NCBI GenBank assembly: GCA_024138025.1
Contig: JAMXBD010000962.1
Coordinates: 434,001-498,000, forward strand
Reading direction: 5' to 3'
Origin: Combretum micranthum
Lineage: Eukaryota; Streptophyta; Magnoliopsida; Myrtales; Combretaceae
Length of the DNA stretch: 64,000 nucleotides
A model generated the notes under the pieces. That model had not been told where the DNA came from. It saw nothing but the letters and a program-made list of their open reading frames with translations, and did not search any database. Numbering within the stretch: position 1 is the stretch's first letter; the number at the start of each line of letters is the position of its first letter. Position numbers and translations under genes: made by a program. Of the stretch, positions 48,047 through 58,856 are shown piece by piece.

Positions 48047-48273
48047 TGTTGGCGTGAATGACTCCTAGAAATTAGGAGTTTATGGCTGGTCAATAAATAT
48101 CATTAATTAGGAGTTTTATGGCTGTATTATGGGGTCAATGAATATCAATGGAAATAAAATCAATCGTTATTATAGCAAATTTGTATATAAAAAATAAGAG
48201 AGCTTATTATGTATAAATACCCATGCATGTAGAAAAAAAAAAACCTATAATATTTCTCTTCTTATTGAAAACA
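48047..48273 (+). repeat. 5' LTR of the copia element
   Basis: It is 227 bp against 213 in the other copy. It contains a TATAAATACCCATG box-like segment that would serve as promoter. The word ATTAGGAGTTT(T)ATGGCTG is repeated inside. Confidence 0.85.
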
Positions 48274-48327
48274 CGGTATCAAAGTAAGTTTTCAATTTCC
48301 ATCCTCCTCTATACAGACAACACCGAT

Positions 48328-48770
48328 ATGGCTGGTGAAGATTTACGGTCACCAGAAACCTCTAAAATCTCTTCTTCATCTATCTTGTCAGAACTCACTA
48401 CTAGAATGATGGTAATCCTATCTAAGAATTCTGGTACAACCTCAACAATGGATATAGCCGCTGCTCTAATAGGAATTAAACAGGATGGGACTAACTATGG
48501 ACCGTAGTCTCAAGTGGTGGAGATGTACATCTCTAGAAAAGACAAATTGGGTTATATTAATGGTGATCTGCCCCAACCTGTAACGATAGATCCGACCTTC
48601 CGAAAATAGCGTATTGATGATGCCATAATAAAAGGATGGATCATTAACTCCATGGACCCATCATTGATTGGGAATTTCATCAGATTTCCTACGGCAAAAA
48701 TGGTATGGATGCCATAGCAACAACTTATTTTGATGGGAGTGATGTCTGTATGACCTTCTTCTTTAATAAC
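48328..48770 (+). pseudogene. Copia gag N-terminal part, broken
   Basis: Starting at ATG 48328 (MAGEDLRSPE) the frame reads IKQDGTNYGP, a stop in place of the usual Trp, SQVVEMYISRKDKLGYINGD, then FRK with a stop again in place of Trp, and SMDPSLIGNFIRFPTAKMVW. This is the retrotransposon gag domain of copia elements. A base missing after GTATGG (about 48703) shifts the rest. The zinc knuckle is missing. Confidence 0.8.
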
Positions 48771-48779
48771 CACTAGTCC

Positions 48780-50567
48780 ATCTCCTGAGAATATCACTGA
48801 GGTAAGTTCTCCATCAACCCCTATTGATCATCAACCCTTTAATGACATAGATACTGTTGCTTCTATCCCTGGCTATAGATTACCTTACAGACATAATCGT
48901 GGTGTGCCCCTAAGACGATACTCTCCTGAGATGGAAGAACGATGATCCAAATATCCTATTGCCAATTACATGTTCACTGGATTACTATCTGAATCTTTGA
49001 AAAGCTTTGTAAATGATCTCTCATCTCATCACATTCCCACTAATGCAGAGGAGGCATTACAGGACCCTAGATGGACTCAAGCCATGAAGGAAGAGATAGA
49101 GGCCTTGTTGAAAAATAAAACATGGATTCTTGCTACATTACCAAAAGGGAAGAAGATAGTAGGGTGCAAATGGGTGTTTTCAGTTAAATACAAAGTAGAT
49201 GGATCTATTGAAAGGTACAAAGCTAGAGTGGTTGCCAAGGGTTACACATAAAAATATGGAGTCGATTATTAAGAAACCTTCTCTCCAGTGGTAAAATTGA
49301 ACACAATCAGAGTTTTATTGTCCATTGCAGCAAATCTTGACTGGCCTTTATATCAATTTGATGTAAAAAATGCCTTTCTCCATGGTGACCTTGAAGAAGA
49401 AATTTATATGGATATCCCTCCTGGATATGTGGCAGACTCTGACAATAAGGTCGTTTGCAAGTTACAGAGAACTTTATATGGGTTAAAATAGTCACCTCGA
49501 GCTTGGTTTGGAAGATTGAGTGTCCCAATGAAGAAATATGGCTATCGACAAAGTAACTCTGACCACACTTTATTCTTGAAACACCAACAAGGCAAGACTA
49601 CAGCTCTAATCGTTTATGTTGACGATATGATCATTACAGGAGACGATATAGATGAGATAGCAAAACTTCAATCTCAATTGGCATCATAATTTGAGATGAA
49701 GAATTTAGGAGGATTCAAATACTTCTTAGGGGTTGAAGTTGCTAGATCCAATCAAGGGATATTTCTTTCTCAACAGAAATATGTGCTGAATTTATTAAGT
49801 GAAGTTGGGTTATTGGACTGCAAACCAACTGATGTACCTATAATTCAAAATCACCGACTTGGAGAATACTCAAATCAAGTGCCAACAGACAAAGGAAGAT
49901 ACCAGAAGCTAGTTGGTAAATTGATATATTTATCTCATATCCGACCTGATATTGTTTATGCAATCAGTGTAGTTAGTCAATTCATGCATTGCCCTAGCGA
50001 AGATCATATGAATAAGGTCATTTAGATTTTCGATATCTAAAATCATCGCCTGTAAAGGCATTTTGTTCTTTAAGAATGGTCATCTGAATATTGAAGGGTA
50101 TACAAATGCGGATTGGGCTGAAAATATTTTAGATAGAAAGTCAACTTCAGGCTATTTCACATTTGTCGATGGGAATCTTGTTACATGGAGAAGTAAGAAG
50201 CGGAAGGTAGTGGCATTATTAAGTGCGGAAGCAGAATTTAGAGAAATGGCAAAAGGGTTATGTGAACTTTTTTGGCTTAGAAATTTGTTGTCTAAGATTG
50301 TATTTTCTCCTAAATGCGAGATGGATTTATTTTGCGATAACAAAACAGCTATTGACATTTCTCATAATCCGGTACAGCATGATCAAACTAAGCATGTGGA
50401 GATTGATCGATACTTTATCAAGCAGAATCTTGAAGAAAACAATCCAGTTTCCCTTTGTGAAATCAGAAGACTAGTTAGCAGATATCCTAACTAAAGCAGC
50501 ATGTAGAAAGAATTTTCATAACTCACTTACAAAGTTAGGCATAATAGATATCTATGCACCAACTTGA
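48780..50567 (+). pseudogene. Copia reverse transcriptase and RNase H, broken
   Basis: Recognisable in order: [82 protein letters not shown] (the catalytic YVDD, about 49615), FLGVEVARSNQGIFLSQQKY, then RNase H with GYTNADWAENILDRKSTSGY, SAEAEFREMAKG and a final ADILTKA-like end in another frame. In-frame stops occur at about 48942, 49249, 49270, 49489 and 49687, and frame changes near 50020 and 50460. Five stops fall where relatives have Gln, Arg or a similar residue. The enzyme would copy the element's RNA if intact; here it cannot. Confidence 0.88.
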
Positions 50568-50574
50568 GGAGGAG

Positions 50575-50787
50575 TGTTGGCGTGAAAGAATCCTAGAAAT
50601 TATGAGTTTATGGCTAGTCAATGAATATCATTAATTAGGAGTTTATGGCTGGTCAATGAATATCATTGGAAACAAAATCAATCGTCATTATAGCAAATTT
50701 GTATACCGAAAATAGGAGAGATTGATTATGTATAAATACCCATGTATGTAGAAAAAAACCTAGAATATTTCTTTCTTATTGAAAACA
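50575..50787 (+). repeat. 3' LTR of the copia element
   Basis: It matches the 5' LTR with scattered substitutions and small indels, so the insertion is not recent. Confidence 0.85.
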
Positions 50788-51477
50788 TAATTAATATTTC
50801 AATTACTAACAATCTCAAAGATGGACCATAGAAGCTCCCGATAACAAATTTGACATTTAGTTGGATATAATTGAATTTGCATACAATCATAGAGGACTTA
50901 AATGACTTATCTAAAATAAATCTCTTAATTATGTATAGACATAAATATACACAATTTCTAGTGTGGTTCTCAATTTGATTACTAGATTATACAAATGTTC
51001 CAACATTAAATCCTAGTTCACAAGCAATAAGCACATGCTTCAAACATTTCAAGTATCCTTTAAATTTTATTATTAAATCATACTAAACTACTTTGTAATG
51101 CTGAAAGTAGGTAAACTTTTAATCATAAATTTGGTAAGAATGTTATAACTCAAATATGGAACCATCATCTTTTGACTAAAAAATGTAGTGAATTCTGATT
51201 TCGCCCATGATTGTCCCCTTTGCCGTGTACATCATAATGCCAATGAAGAAGTGGTAGTATGCTTTCTTATTCTTGATATACATTGGCTAGAATTGACAAA
51301 ATCATAACGCCTTGAATCCTCTTGCGGAATCGTGTGGATTGCTCGCGTTTAATGATCACAGGAAATTACATAAGATGACAAGTGACATCTCCCGGAAAAT
51401 TACTTGGAAACTTTGGCATGACCAGGTAAGAGTTTATCTGTCTTTGTCCCTTTACTTTTCGGCTTACTTGGGCACGG
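50788..51477. other. Spacer before GDSL gene 2, nothing recognised
   Basis: AT-rich up to 51170, then a less AT-rich 3' flank of the GDSL gene. No clear AATAAA on the minus strand close to the stop was found. Confidence 0.35.
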
Positions 51478-53262
51478 TCAAGCATTGGCTCCAGCTTGAC
51501 AAGCTTCAGCAACAGAAACTCCAGGATCAGATAAGGCGCCTCCAAGGATTCGATTTGCGACCCAACGGTTGGCTGCCTCTGAGTAGTGAATGCCATCCCA
51601 ACTAATATGCTTTGATGGCTGACCACATGGATTACCATATACAGTCCCATTTACCACAGCTCTCTTGCCACAATCAATATGGTAGCCATAGTAACTTCCA
51701 CAGCAGAACTTGGATGGATCAACAAAACCTAACAATCAACATCATGCACTTCCTTCATTGGATGTAAACTCTCAAAGTTGATCATCAAAGAGCAAAGAAC
51801 ACCGATCCAATTGTTAATTGATGAAGAAAATTGGTAATTTTACCTTCACTCTTCGCGTTACTAATGAGTGCATATTTAGCAGAGTAGACATCAACATACA
51901 CAAATGTGGCATGGGTCAGCTTTGCTCTCAACTTCAGTATCAAATCTTTCAGCTTCCTGTTGAACTCCTCAGCCACCAAATTGTGAGGCTTGACGCACCC
52001 ATTTGGATCGAAGTTACCAGGTTTCAATGGTTCGTATATAATAGCATAAGGCAAGCAACCAACAGGGCCAGTATTATGTATCCAGAATGCTCTGGCTCCT
52101 TCAGCGTATAGTTCCTACAAGATGATAGCTAGTCATGAGTCATGTATGTAAACATAAGTATCAATCGATTGCATGATCAGCTTACTTGAAATGCAAGGGA
52201 CAACTTGTTTAGAATATCTGGAATGGATGCTCTAACTTGTTCAAGTGTTGAGTGCTGAAAACCATAGGAAAGATCGTTTTGTCCGATGTCAATCGTGTAG
52301 AGTGCCTTGGAGAAATCCTGAGGCCTAGGAAGGTTGCTGTTTTTTCCTGCATAGTAAAGAAATAGATCAAGAAAGACTTCACCAGAAGTAATATATCACA
52401 TGGCTGCCCAAAGTAACCGCGAATGGTAATTTCCTATTATGGTAGGATAGATGATGAAATTGACATAGTCAAATTTGCAATGCATATGCCTGAAGTATGT
52501 TCCAATTCCTAAATTACAAGGAGCATATAGGAATTCTATGTTTGAAAAGAAGATTTTACATGTAGTGTGTAATATCTAATAAATCTTTTTTTTCCTTGTA
52601 AAACCGACCAGTTCCACTAAGTTTATTGTAAAGAGCAGTAGTGCGAGATTTGAATTGCTTGAACTGAGATATCTGAATGCCAAGATGGAAGGGGCTGAAG
52701 CCGCCAGGACGAATTGAAGAACCTCCCGTTGCAAAATTTGCACCGTGGCGAAAATTGGTTCCAATTGAATCAAGGTACGCACTCAGATATGGCAAATTCA
52801 GAGCTTCAGCTGCACTAAAAAGCAAGTAACAGACTGTAAGTAAACGATTCTTTCATGCATCCATTACTTCACGTACACCCCCTAAAGACATAAAGAAAAC
52901 ATAATTTTGAGAGATTAATGTGACATTGGCACCAAACTTTTAATACTATGATCTAGGCCACTGAGACATCAAAGACAAAACACCTGTTCTAAGGATTCTT
53001 ACCAATGAAATCAATGATGACGTCCATCACAAAACCTCCCAGATGGATGTCCAAAAAAGGTTTCACCATTTGGTGGAGTAACTTCATTTAATGATGCAGA
53101 TATCCCTCCAGTGTCTGAATTTGAATCTCCAAAGTTATATATAGCTGGAAACCCACACTTCCCCGGAAACCCATCACCCATTCCCATTGTGCTTAGCCCC
53201 TGTTGGGTTATATATAAGCATACGAGCATGTACACACATACTAGTCTAGGCCAAGAAGCCAT
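51478..53262 (-). CDS. GDSL esterase/lipase 2, five exons, one 2-bp lesion
   Basis: This is the best preserved GDSL copy. Exons (minus): 53262-53003, 52809-52609, 52346-52186, 52114-51844, 51728-51478, matching GDSL 1 in number and almost exactly in size. The signal peptide covers residues 1 to about 25. NFGDSNSDTGG puts the nucleophile at Ser47. FGHPSGRFCDGR is intact, then DIGQNDL, GCLPYAIIYE and SWDGIHYSEAANRW with the Asp-x-x-His pair, ending EACQAGANA. Exon 1 is 260 bases where 262 are needed: GGACGTCATCATTG lacks two bases compared with GGACGTCTTATCATTG in the third copy, so the protein would stop right after the first exon. With those two bases it would be 381 residues, normal for the family. 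Exons 2-5 are fully open, so the loss is recent or a sequence error. The TATA box is at 53435-53440. Confidence 0.88.
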
Positions 53263-55130
53263 AGATACTGAAAAGTGTGGACTCAGATATGGAACTGTAT
53301 AAGGCTAGACTAGAGAGTTTATGATGGAGTGAAAATGGACAAGATTGATTAAATAATTGAAGCTTTTGTTTGCCTACTTGATCTGACTTGAGACATGGTA
53401 ATAATGAAGACAAGAGGAGTGTGGGTCCAGTACCTTTATATGATCCAATGTGATATCTATTTACCAGTGTTTGACATGCTATATAGCTGTTAACTGGTTA
53501 TTATGGTACACGGTCTTTGATTTTTATTCTTTAGTATTCATAGGACAGTGGAAGCAGTTAGGCTTAGGTAATGTCTTTGACTGGTGAAATGATTTAAAAT
53601 TTTAAATAAGAATAATATATGAAAAATGATTTTACAGTTATAAGAAGAAATGAAGTTATTTTCTATTTTCAAACGAAAGGCAACCCAATGTTATAAAAGT
53701 TAAACCTTTTAAAATATTATCATAATATTTATGATATATATATTTTTTGAGCACAAGCAAAGGAGATTTTGGGTTTCCATTTTTATTTTTTCAAATCGCG
53801 CTTTCTATTATGTACTATTAAAATAATTTAGAAATGCAATTAATATATATATGCTACAATAATCCAACCAAAAAATATCTAGTATTAAACTAGGAAAGTT
53901 TATCTAAAATCTCTCTCTGTTTTTTTTTTCTTTTCTCCTACTCAATTACCTTGTTTCCATGATTTTAAAAACTACTAATATTAATATTTAATTTTTCTTT
54001 TACAATTTTTTCAATATTAAATGATTCAATAATTTCTTTTTATAATTTTTGAATATTTAATGACAAATAAGTTTCTTTTCTATTAATATGTAAAAAAAAA
54101 TTCAAAATAAATATAAGTTGATAATATAGTAAACAACAATAACTATATGGTAATTAATGGATAAAAAAATTCAAAATTCATGGTGTTGATAATATAATAA
54201 AATCTCCAATCCTATCTATGTATAAGATTTGGTATGACCTTTCATATATCCTATATTCCCCTTATTAATATTTGTAACTTGTGCATTATTAAATTTTTTC
54301 CATAAATATTATTTTAAAAAATAAAATTTTCCATTTTAATTTTTTCATATTTAAAAAAAAAAGTGTAAAATGTGCAAGGAATTCAAAAGTATTTTTTATT
54401 TATTTTTTTCCTCTTTAAGTAAGAGAAGGCATGAAATATCTTTAAATACTCAATAATCCAAGTAATTAGAGAATGCAATAAAGTGAAATATGTTAACAAA
54501 TTCATCATATAAAAAAGATAACATAAATAGAAAATAAAAAAGATATGATGAATTTATTGATATATGCATAGCCAACGCAGTGTGACAGTGTCTGCTAAGT
54601 ATCCAATTAAACTATGTGCTTCCTTCTCAGTTTTCATTCTCTATCTCTTCTATAATATAATTGTCCATGTATTTTCCTTTTTTAGAGCATAAAATGGGTT
54701 TTTTTTTTTTTTTTTTTTCTGTAATGGGTGTTGTTGAAGACACAAATCTTTCAAAAAGAAATTTGAAAAGGGAAAATAAAAACCTCGAAAATCCTTTAAA
54801 AACAATGTTACTATTTTTTAAAACAACAGCATCATTCTATCTATCCATTAACAATATCTAAAACAAGTTTTAATTACAAGTAATTGTCAAATATGGAGAA
54901 TGAAGGGATAAATGAATCATAAATGCTTGCACCTTTAATTTTTAATAATGTATAGTATCTAAACATCTACTTTTATTACAATTTAGCAATTTTATCATTA
55001 ACTAGAAGTTTGATCTCACCCTCCATGGGCATTAATGCCTCAGACTAAGGATTTCACCACACTCTTTATTATTCAACAATCACATTACTCAATAGAGCCT
55101 GCACAAGTTCTTATATCTTAATGAATATAA
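52616..55130. repeat. Segmental duplication, copy 1 (GDSL 2 exons 1-2 plus upstream flank)
   Basis: It aligns with 57463-59824 across exon 2, intron 1, exon 1 and about 1.9 kb of upstream DNA. Landmarks in both copies are AAGCTTTTGTTTGC, GAAAAATGATTTT, AATAATCCAACC, TCTATCTATCCAT(T/G)AACAAT and ACTCAATAGAGC. Beyond the gene this flank has no other coding sequence; 55131-55700 after it is AT-rich with nothing recognised. Confidence 0.8.
53435..53440 (-). promoter_or_regulatory. TATA box of GDSL gene 2
   Basis: TATAAA on the minus strand, about 175 bases before the ATG, within CATATAAAGGTACTGGACC. The duplicated copy near 58300 has lost this box. Confidence 0.5.
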
Positions 55131-55706
55131 TAGATCTTCGATCAATTGATTAAAGATAAATTTATCAATCATTTAAAATAAAAGTTTGTTAGTGACACTA
55201 ATTAAAATTGATTGATAATAAAATATTTCTCTTAGAAATGTGCAAATGGGCTTTTGCCCACAAGTCAGCCAATTTAATCCCTTTTACTTGTATAAAAAAT
55301 AAAATAAAAATTATAGAAAAAATTACTATTAATATAGTATTTTTCCTATGACTTTTATGTTTGAAGATAAACTTATGTGTTAATAATAATAAAGAATGAC
55401 AAACTGATGTGAATATATCATAACATTTTTTTAAGTATATATTTATTATTTTAAACAAAAAATAATATCCAAAAAATTATTTGAAAAATTGTTCTTATAT
55501 ATAAATAATTAGAATAGTAATAAATTAATTACTTATATGAGAACGTGGGACGTGGGAGTAGATAACTATGGATAGAGAAGATTAATTGATAAACAAATAC
55601 TTGGAGGGAAGATATAAAAAACTTTGTATTTATTTTTGGAATTGAATGAAGGGTTTTCCCTTAATATAGAAGTAACAAATATATAAAAGCCTATAAAACT
55701 TAATTC

Positions 55707-55707
<1 letters not shown>

Positions 55708-55757
<50 letters not shown>
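55708..55757 (+). repeat. (ATT)n microsatellite
   Basis: Fifty bases of uninterrupted ATT. The following 55760-56093 contains no feature I can support. Confidence 0.9.
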
Positions 55758-56782
55758 GTCAAACAGGGTAGGTAAGTGAGCTGGCCTCTTTAACCTGCAG
55801 CTAGATCGGCCCCTTTACCACACTTATGCACCTCTAATTTCTCTCTAAGAACAACAACCAATGACACATTTTCGTGTTTTGCTAAGAGGATGAGCACATT
55901 GAGATAACGATTATTTTCTCTAAATTTACATTTAATAGTAGAATTGCTAATTGAAGGAGAGAAAAAGGCATCACAAAACATACAGCTGGATCGAACCATA
56001 TTCGTAAATAACACTAAATGAATTCAAGTTGATATAATTTTAGTTACTTCCCTTCTAATGATCTTAGGAAATATTATAGATAGTAAAAATTTGGGACAAA
56101 GGAAAATAATATTTTTATACTTTTAAAAAATTACAAAAATGATACTGGATAAAAATAATCTTAGTTCTAGGCAAGAGCCGAAGTCATGAGTTGCTAACTA
56201 AAAACACGGAAGAACCTCTCTCTTGAAGAGATGGGGTTCGTGTAAAGATACCTCCATTCTCATTGCTCCCTCTGTTTCTCTTCTTTCTCCACATACTCGA
56301 ACCACCACTGTCACCCCTCTACCACCGACCTCCATCTCCTCAACTCCCTCCCCTCCACATACAAGACCTCCAACCTCCATGTAGCCCTCCACCTCCTCCT
56401 TTCCCATGCTCATGGTCCTTGTTTTTTTTTGTCTCTTAACCAACCGCTACAAGCTTATGTCCTTCAATACCTCTAATGAACTCAGAACCAGTGCTAAGGC
56501 ATTGGATCCAGCGAAGAGGATAGGACTAGCAAGCAACGGTAAGGTTTTGGGTGGGAACGAGGAAGGTCTAGAGTCTATGGAGGTGGCTCTTTGTGCGGTG
56601 GTTACGAACGCGGTGGAGGTGATGGATGGAGAAGGACGTGTCTAAGGATTGTTGTTTACAATACGAACTTCTTTTGGATCAATTATAGTTGTTCTCCTAA
56701 TGCTTGTTACCGCCTTGAATTTGTTTCGGAGAATTATGTTGCCCATCGCCTTTGGAAAGTTTCAAGATTGCAAAGAGAGGAA

Positions 56783-56847
56783 CCTCGCCTCTTCAAGAGA
56801 CAAGGTTATTCCATGTTTTTAAAACCTTATCTCTTGAAGAGACATGG
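56783..56847. repeat. Two 23-bp palindromes, period 42
   Basis: CCTCGCCTCTTCAAGAGACAAGG (broken after 20 bases as CCTCGCCTCTTCAAGAGACA plus AGG) at 56783-56805 and its relative at 56825-56847 with arms CCTTATCTCTT and AAGAGACATGG. The core TCTCTTNAAGAGA is the same as in the array at 1276-1448. A single further imperfect copy lies at 56215-56236 near the left arm. Confidence 0.8.
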
Positions 56848-57007
56848 TTATACGATGTCATATGGTTTTGGTTCCTTATTCGTGTACTTTCCAAATGAAA
56901 GTATGGAAATAACGTTGGGAAAAAACAAAATACAGGAAAGGGGCAGTGGATGCGCTGTCGTGGACAGCGCCTCTGAACTTTCAATGAAGGCATCATCATG
57001 GTTAAGC

Positions 57008-57118
57008 TTGAAGGCGCTGGTGGAAATGGTGCCCTTAGAATGTATTGAAGGCGCCATTCAAAAGGGTGCCCTTAATATCAATTGAAGGCACCTCTACAAA
57101 GGGCGTCTTTTTTGTTTC
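57008..57118. repeat. Three 37-bp tandem units, each an inverted repeat
   Basis: TTGAAGGCGC begins units at 57008, 57045 and 57082 (exact 37-base steps). Within each step the word GGTGCCCTT or GGGTGCCCTT is the near complement of AAGGCGCC, so each unit can fold into a hairpin with arms of about 8 bases. A separate perfect hairpin, GCGCTGTC-GTG-GACAGCGC, lies at 56952-56970. Confidence 0.8.
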
Positions 57119-57462
57119 TGGCCTACAAGCTCCATTAGTGATATTGCCTTCTTCCCGACTCCAAAGGCCCTCTCCTTGACAGCGCCTCCACTACCCCTTC
57201 CCCGTATTTTCTTTCTCCTCCACCCTATTTCCATACCCTTTTTTTTTTTTTTTTTGAAAATTACACCAATGAGGAATAAAAATATAATGTCATATTATCT
57301 ACAACTAAGATTATTTTCATCTGGTGGTATTTTTTTAAAAATATAAATATTATTTTCCTTTTTCCAAAGATTTGAACCAAATTAAATCAAACCATAAACA
57401 AAACCAAAAAATTAAATTTCTTTTTTAACCAATTCAAAATTTAGTTTGAAAGTTGTTTTATG

Positions 57463-58104
57463 GTTTATTGTAGAGAGCGGTAGTGCGAGATTTGGATTTC
57501 TTGAACCGAGAAATCTGAATGCCAAGATGGAAGGGGCTAAAGCCGCCAGGACGAATTGAGGAAGCTCCTGTTGCAAAATTCGCACCGTGGTGAAAATTAG
57601 TTGCTATTGAATCAAGGTATGCACTCAGATATGGCAATTTCAGAGCTTCAACTACACTAAAAATCAAGTAACTAACTCTTAGTAAACGATTTTTTCATGC
57701 ACCCATTACTTTATGCACACCCCCTAAAGACATAAAGAAAGCATAATTTTGAGAGATTAATGTGACATTGGCACCAAACTTTAATACTATGATCTAAGCC
57801 ACTGAGAATCAAAGACAAAACACCTGTTTTAAGGATTTTTACCAACGAAATCAATGATAAGACGTCCATCGCAAAATCTCCCAGAAGGATGTCCAAAAAA
57901 GGTTTCACCATTTGGTGGAGCAACTTCATTTAATGATGCAGAAATCCCTCCAATTTCTGAATTTGAATATCCAAAGTTATGTATAGCTGGAAAGCCACAC
58001 TTCCCTGGATACCCACCACCCATTCCCATTGTGCTTAGCCCCTGAAGGTTTACATATAAGCACATGAATATGTACACACATACTAGTCTAGGCCAAGAAG
58101 CCAT
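57463..58104 (-). pseudogene. GDSL esterase/lipase 3, truncated pseudogene
   Basis: Exon 1 (58104-57843, 262 bases, frame intact) and exon 2 (57651 to about 57463) match GDSL 2. Exon 2 ends 14 bases early at ALYNK, and exons 3-5 are absent, so the catalytic Asp-x-x-His and the GxND block are gone. Block I reads NFGYSNSEIGG instead of NFGDSNSDTGG, so Asp46 next to the nucleophile is Tyr. Exon 1 does keep GRLIIDFV without the 2-base loss seen in the other two copies. Its former TATA box is also mutated. The broken edge lies 98 bases from the MULE at 56094-57365. It arose by duplication of GDSL 2. Confidence 0.85.
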
Positions 58105-58689
58105 AGCTAGATACCGGAAAGTGTGAACCCAGATATGGAATTGTAAGGCTAGACTAGAGAGCTTATGATAGAATAAGCAAGGACAAAATTGATTAAATAA
58201 TTGAAGCTTTTGTTTGCTTAATTGATTTGACTTTAAGTCATCGTGATCAGAAGATGACATTGGCGATAATGAAGACCAGAGGAGTATAGGTCCACCTCCT
58301 TGATATCATTCAATGTAATTTCCATTTATTTGACAGTGTCTGTCATCCTATAGAGTTGTTTTTATGGTATACGGTCTTCGATCTTCATTCTTGAGTATTC
58401 ATTGGTCAGTCGAAGTAGATTGAGGATCTCTTAGACTAAAAGTTTAAATAAGAATAAAAATATGAAAAATGATTTTGCGGTTATAAGTAGAAATGACGTC
58501 ATTTTCTATTTTCAAATGAAAGGAAAGGAATCACTATTTTATAAAAGTTAAACCCTTTTGAAATATCATCATAATCTAGTAATGTGTATACTTTAAGGCG
58601 CAAGCAAGGAGTTTTGGCTTCTTCTTTTTTTTTTTCTTTTAATTTTTTTTTTCAAATTACGTTTGTACTATTAAAATAATTTAGACAAA

Positions 58690-58856
58690 AGCAATGGTCA
58701 ATTTAGATTGTTGATTTGGTTTTATTTTAGTTTCGTTTTTAAATCGAACTAATATTAATATGATACCGATAAAAAAACTGATAGTTTTACTTATAAACTA
58801 ATTATACGAACCAATTCTAAACTGATACTAATAAAAATCCGACAATCCAAACATAT
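58690..58856. mobile_element. MITE inserted after the segmental duplication
   Basis: Copy 1 of the duplication runs straight from AATAATTTAGAAATGCAAT to the ATATAT run and AATAATCCAACC, whereas copy 2 has about 165 extra bases at this place. The insert has inverted ends: TTTAGATTGTTGATTTGG on the left against TTTGGATTGTCGGATTTTTA read inward from the right. Noncoding. The empty site in copy 1 confirms it as a discrete insertion. Confidence 0.7.

Larger units (their letters stand above)
48047..50787 (+). mobile_element. Ty1/copia retrotransposon, internally deleted
   Basis: Short LTRs (48047-48273 and 50575-50787) both start TGTTGGCGTGAA and end GAAAACA. The left one is followed by a GGTATCAAAGT primer site like initiator tRNA-Met, and a purine tract ACTTGAGGAGGAG precedes the right one. 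TAGTT before and TAATT after could be a one-mismatch target duplication. Inside are a gag start and the reverse transcriptase-RNase H half of pol. Protease and integrase are absent. Several stops and shifts make it non-functional. Confidence 0.9.
56094..57365. mobile_element. Non-autonomous MULE with terminal repeats and hairpin arrays
   Basis: The left end GGACAAAGGAAAATAATATT and the inward-read right end GGAAAAAGGAAAATAATATT open arms that remain alignable for about 75 bases, through AATAATCTTAGTT. The flanks AAAAATTTG (56085-56093) and AAAGATTTG (57366-57374) form a 9-base target duplication with one difference, as Mutator elements make. The right end of the element at 1-1533 shares the same terminus. 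The 1,272-bp interior has no transposase. It has palindromes of the CCTCGTCTCTT-AAGAGACGAGG type at 56215, 56783 and 56825, and three 37-bp hairpin repeats at 57008-57118. A C-rich pyrimidine strand occupies 56240-56400. Overlapping frames here (up to 164 codons) read through the repeats and are unlikely to be genes. Confidence 0.8.

Noticed and set aside
56591..57085. 164-codon + strand frame
   Set aside because: It runs through the palindromes and 37-base hairpin units of the MULE, so its residues mirror the repeats.
57829..58260. 143-codon minus frame starting upstream of the GDSL 3 ATG
   Set aside because: The extra N-terminal residues come from the 5' flank. The conserved signal peptide starts at 58104, as in GDSL 2.
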